Assembly: GCF_024346995.1 (NCBI RefSeq)
Contig: NZ_AP024887.1
Coordinates: forward strand, 248,001-312,000
Origin: Vibrio palustris
Lineage (GTDB): Bacteria > Pseudomonadota > Gammaproteobacteria > Enterobacterales > Vibrionaceae
Length of the DNA: 64,000 nt
Direction of reading: 5' to 3'
Program-made: the position numbers and the translations under genes
Part shown: piece after piece, positions 54,535 through 64,000 of the stretch
Position numbering within the stretch: the first letter of the stretch is position 1
Layout of the letters: every line of letters starts with the position of its first letter
Notes under the pieces: generated by a model
Told to the model about the DNA's origin: nothing
The model's input: the letters and a program-made list of their open reading frames with translations, nothing else
Databases searched by the model: none

Positions 54535-54780
54535 GGAAAGCTGACAAAATAATCGTATTTAGCGATAAATATGAATTATTTGTAAAAGTTCTCAATGTTT
54601 GTTGTATCAATTGATATGAACAAACACCAAACACATTCAAGTGTTCTTGGAAAATCATACTCTATTAATAGAGTGTGTATTCAAAATTGAGTCCGGCAAT
54701 ATCGAGTCTGCAACATGTATAAAAATGCAGACAAACCTTGGTGACTTTGTTCATCAATCCAAAACTTTTTTGGGTTGTAT

Positions 54781-57673
<2,893 letters not shown>

Positions 57674-57801
57674 TACAACACCAAAAAGGTTTTGTAACGG
57701 ACTCAATATGAGTACTTGAGTGTGTGAGAACGGCTTTTATAGCCACAAAAACAGCTTTCCAGATTATTGTTATGGCCCTTTGGGCGATAACAGAAAGAAT
57801 T

Positions 57802-57921
57802 TGCTTGGCGACCATAGCATTTTGGACCCACCTGATCCCATGCCGAACTCAGAAGTGAAACGAAATAGCGCCGATGGTAGTGTGGGGTTTCCCCATGTGA
57901 GAGTAGGTCATCGCCAGGCTT
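57802..57921 (+). rRNA. rrf: 5S ribosomal RNA, operon 1
   Basis: 120 nt from TGCTTGGCGACCATAGC to CGCCAGGCTT, with the conserved CCGAACTCAGAAGTGAAACG loop. The following spacer (57922-58292) holds a 10-bp hairpin at 57930-57954 without a T run, then the next promoter. Confidence 0.96.
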
Positions 57922-57929
57922 TAATATCG

Positions 57930-57954
57930 CTTGCTTGATGAAAAATCAAGCAAG
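57930..57954 (+). terminator. hairpin after the first 5S gene
   Basis: CTTGCTTGAT-GAAAA-ATCAAGCAAG perfect stem. No adjacent T run, so it may be a processing structure or a weak terminator between the two rRNA operons. Confidence 0.45.
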
Positions 57955-57988
57955 TCACCATAAAGTTTTAAATTTTTAGAATTTTATG

Positions 57989-58016
57989 TTGACTTTCAAA
58001 GTGTAACGCGTATTAT
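57989..58016 (+). promoter_or_regulatory. rrn operon 2 promoter (P1-like)
   Basis: -35 TTGACT (57989-57994), 16 bp spacer, -10 TATTAT (58011-58016) and the discriminator ACGCACCTCGC. An AT-rich tract lies directly upstream. Confidence 0.82.
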
Positions 58017-58053
58017 ACGCACCTCGCTTAAGTACTTCGGTACAGAAAGCCAA

Positions 58054-58068
58054 GCTCTTTAACAATTT
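58054..58068 (+). promoter_or_regulatory. boxA antitermination site, rrn 2 leader
   Basis: GCTCTTTAACAATTT, same as in operon 1. The leader after it is almost the same as the first operon's. Confidence 0.85.
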
Positions 58069-58292
58069 AAACCTATCAATCTGTGTGGGCACTCGTTGAT
58101 GATAATCAATAGTTTCTTCGGAAACAAAATTGGTTTCAATGAACTGAGTGACCAATCGAGATTAACTTCGGTTAGTCTTGGCACAGTCAATTCATTATCG
58201 TTCTGTTGGAACGATAATAGCTTTAAGATTACATGTTTGTTTTTAAACAAATATTAGTTTTGAAGTCAGTATTCATTGAGCCGAAAAAACTT

Positions 58293-59833
<1,541 letters not shown>

Positions 59834-59902
59834 ATACGAATGATTATTGCGATGAGTGTTCACACAGATTGATATGGTTTAGAAAGTTAAGAGCACCTTA
59901 GT

Positions 59903-59979
59903 GGGTCTGTAGCTCAGCTGGTTAGAGCGCTCGCCTGATAAGCGGGAGGTCGGTGGTTCAAGTCCACTCAGACCCACCA
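59903..59979 (+). tRNA. tRNA-Ile(GAT) in spacer
   Basis: 77 nt with CCA, anticodon GAT (GCCTGATAAGCGG). Confidence 0.97.
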
Positions 59980-60023
59980 ATTTCTGCTTCATGCGTTTGT
60001 TTGAAAATGAAATTGACCAAGAT

Positions 60024-60099
60024 GGGGCTATAGCTCAGCTGGGAGAGCGCCTGCCTTGCACGCAGGAGGTCTGCGGTTCGATCCCGCATAGCTCCACCA
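60024..60099 (+). tRNA. tRNA-Ala(TGC) in spacer
   Basis: 76 nt with CCA, anticodon TGC (CTGCCTTGCACGCAG). Confidence 0.97.
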
Positions 60100-60160
60100 T
60101 CTTTAAGCACATTGTTGTGCAGTGTTCTTAAAAATGGTGTCTTTGTAAAAAGATACACAT

Positions 60161-60176
60161 TGCTCTTTAACAATTT
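60161..60176 (+). promoter_or_regulatory. boxA before 23S, operon 2
   Basis: TGCTCTTTAACAATTT within the 323-bp tRNA-Ala to 23S spacer. Downstream spacer sequence matches operon 1. Confidence 0.85.
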
Positions 60177-60422
60177 GGAAAGCTGACAAAATAATCGTAT
60201 TTAGCGATAAATATGAATTATTTGTAAAAGTTCTCAATGTTTGTTGTATCGTTTGATACCAACAAACACCAAACACATTCAAGTGTTCTTGGAAAATCAT
60301 ACTCTATTAATAGAGTGTGTATTCAAAATTGAGTCCGGCAATATCGAGTCTGCAACATGTATAAAAATGCAGACAAACCTTGGTGACTTTGTTCATCAAT
60401 CCAAAACTTTTTTGGGTTGTAT

Positions 60423-63315
<2,893 letters not shown>

Positions 63316-63443
63316 TACAACACCAAAAAGGTTTTGTAACGGACTCAATATGAGTACTTGAGTGTGTGAGAACGGCTTTTATAGCCACAAAAACAGCTTT
63401 CCAGATTATTGTTATGGCCCTTTGGGCGATAACAGAAAGAATT

Positions 63444-63563
63444 TGCTTGGCGACCATAGCATTTTGGACCCACCTGATCCCATGCCGAACTCAGAAGTGA
63501 AACGAAATAGCGCCGATGGTAGTGTGGGGTTTCCCCATGTGAGAGTAGGTCATCGCCAGGCTT
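63444..63563 (+). rRNA. rrf: 5S ribosomal RNA, operon 2
   Basis: 120 nt, same sequence as the first 5S gene. The 23S-5S spacer is also the same. Confidence 0.96.
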
Positions 63564-63611
63564 GAATTTAGACATAGTGCTGCGTGCAGCGTTATGGAAA
63601 AACCAGTTTGC

Positions 63612-63688
63612 GGAGCGGTAGTTCAGCTGGTTAGAATACCGGCCTGTCACGCCGGGGGTCGCGGGTTCGAATCCCGTCCGTTCCGCCA
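63612..63688 (+). tRNA. tRNA-Asp(GTC), distal gene of rrn operon 2
   Basis: 77 nt with CCA, anticodon GTC (CCGGCCTGTCACGCCGG). It lies 48 bp after 5S and before the terminator, so it is co-transcribed with the operon. Confidence 0.97.
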
Positions 63689-63697
63689 TTAAGTTTT

Positions 63698-63729
63698 AAA
63701 GCCTCGTTCTTGCGAACGAGGCTTTTTTT
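63698..63729 (+). terminator. rho-independent terminator of rrn operon 2
   Basis: AAAGCCTCGTTC-TTGC-GAACGAGGCTTT perfect 12-bp stem followed by further T residues. Confidence 0.95.
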
Positions 63730-63935
63730 CGTCTATAACTTTTCTATCTTATACCGTTAGCACACATTTTTTTATTAAGCCGCGTCTTTTGTATTTAATC
63801 CTAAGGATCTTTTATTTTGTGAGCAAAGACTGTTAAATCCTTGTGAATAACGTGCGTTTTTCTTTTATTAGTTCTAACCGAGTGCTAATTTAAATGACGA
63901 ATGTTTCGCACCACTTTCATTATGGAGTTGAGTCA

Positions 63936-64000
63936 ATGAGGTTGTCATACCTAGCTATTCTGGCTTCTTGTTTTATTGCTAACTTAGCTTATTCCGCACA
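63936..64000 (+). CDS. exported protein, N-terminus only
   Basis: ATG 63936 has GGAG at 63924-63927, 8 nt upstream. The 21 complete codons visible encode MRLSYLAILASCFIANLAYSA, a typical signal peptide. The frame runs off the window. Identity unknown. Confidence 0.6.
   Translation, partial: MRLSYLAILASCFIANLAYSA

Overview
The window is a stretch of core chromosome from a gammaproteobacterium, almost certainly a Vibrio or close Vibrionaceae relative. The 16S genes have Vibrio-type sequence. From memory of the V. cholerae large chromosome, the order rpoC-rsd-nudC-hemE ... gpmI-psd-rsgA-orn-tRNAs-queG-tsaE-amiB-mutL-miaA-hfq-hflXKC-slyX-fkpA-tusDCB-rpsL-rpsG-fusA-tuf-rpsF-priB-rpsR-rplI-dnaB-pgi-zur-dusA-pspG-cysJIH is the Vibrio order. 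The species cannot be fixed from this alone.

Layout. 1-2328 is the 3' part of rpoC with a strong terminator. 2434-12857 holds rsd, nudC, hemE, a TetR regulator, a DHH phosphoesterase, envC, gpmI, psd, rsgA and orn. 13043-14361 is a tandem array of seven tRNA-Gly(GCC) and five initiator tRNA-fMet genes behind one strong promoter. It is followed by 874 bp with no gene but a facing pair of perfect DnaA boxes, in the same position as datA in E. coli. 15236-25705 carries queG (divergent) and the tsaE-amiB-mutL-miaA-hfq-hflX-hflK-hflC series. 25855-34480 holds slyX, a WD40 lipoprotein, fkpA, a YheO-like regulator, tusDCB and the str operon. 35044-36451 is the rpsF-priB-rpsR-rplI operon with a candidate S6:S18 leader. 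Then come a DUF481 outer-membrane protein, dnaB, yjbQ, pgi, cheX and zur.

About 3 kb between zur and dusA (42313-45308) is accessory DNA: two small membrane/phage-like ORFs, a 343-codon AT-rich gene of unknown function, and a tyrosine integrase broken by one inserted base and lying directly upstream of dusA. This fits a decaying dusA-type integrative element. 45309-52125 is core again: dusA, pspG, an outer-membrane protein, a small conserved unknown and cysJIH. 52428-63729 contains two rRNA operons in direct tandem, the first with tRNA-Glu in the spacer and the second with tRNA-Ile and tRNA-Ala, closed by tRNA-Asp and a terminator. The window ends in the signal peptide of an exported protein.

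Functional links. Translation and RNA dominate: rRNA, tRNA, str and rpsF operons, tRNA modification by TsaE, MiaA, QueG, TusBCD and DusA, ribosome GTPases RsgA and HflX, plus Hfq and Orn. EnvC and AmiB, both here, are a known activator-amidase pair for septal peptidoglycan splitting. HflK and HflC control FtsH. CysJIH reduces activated sulfate to sulfide.

Most of the window is ordinary. The parts most worth a second look are the dusA island with its orphan gene, the datA-like DnaA-box region and the amplified Gly-fMet tRNA array.
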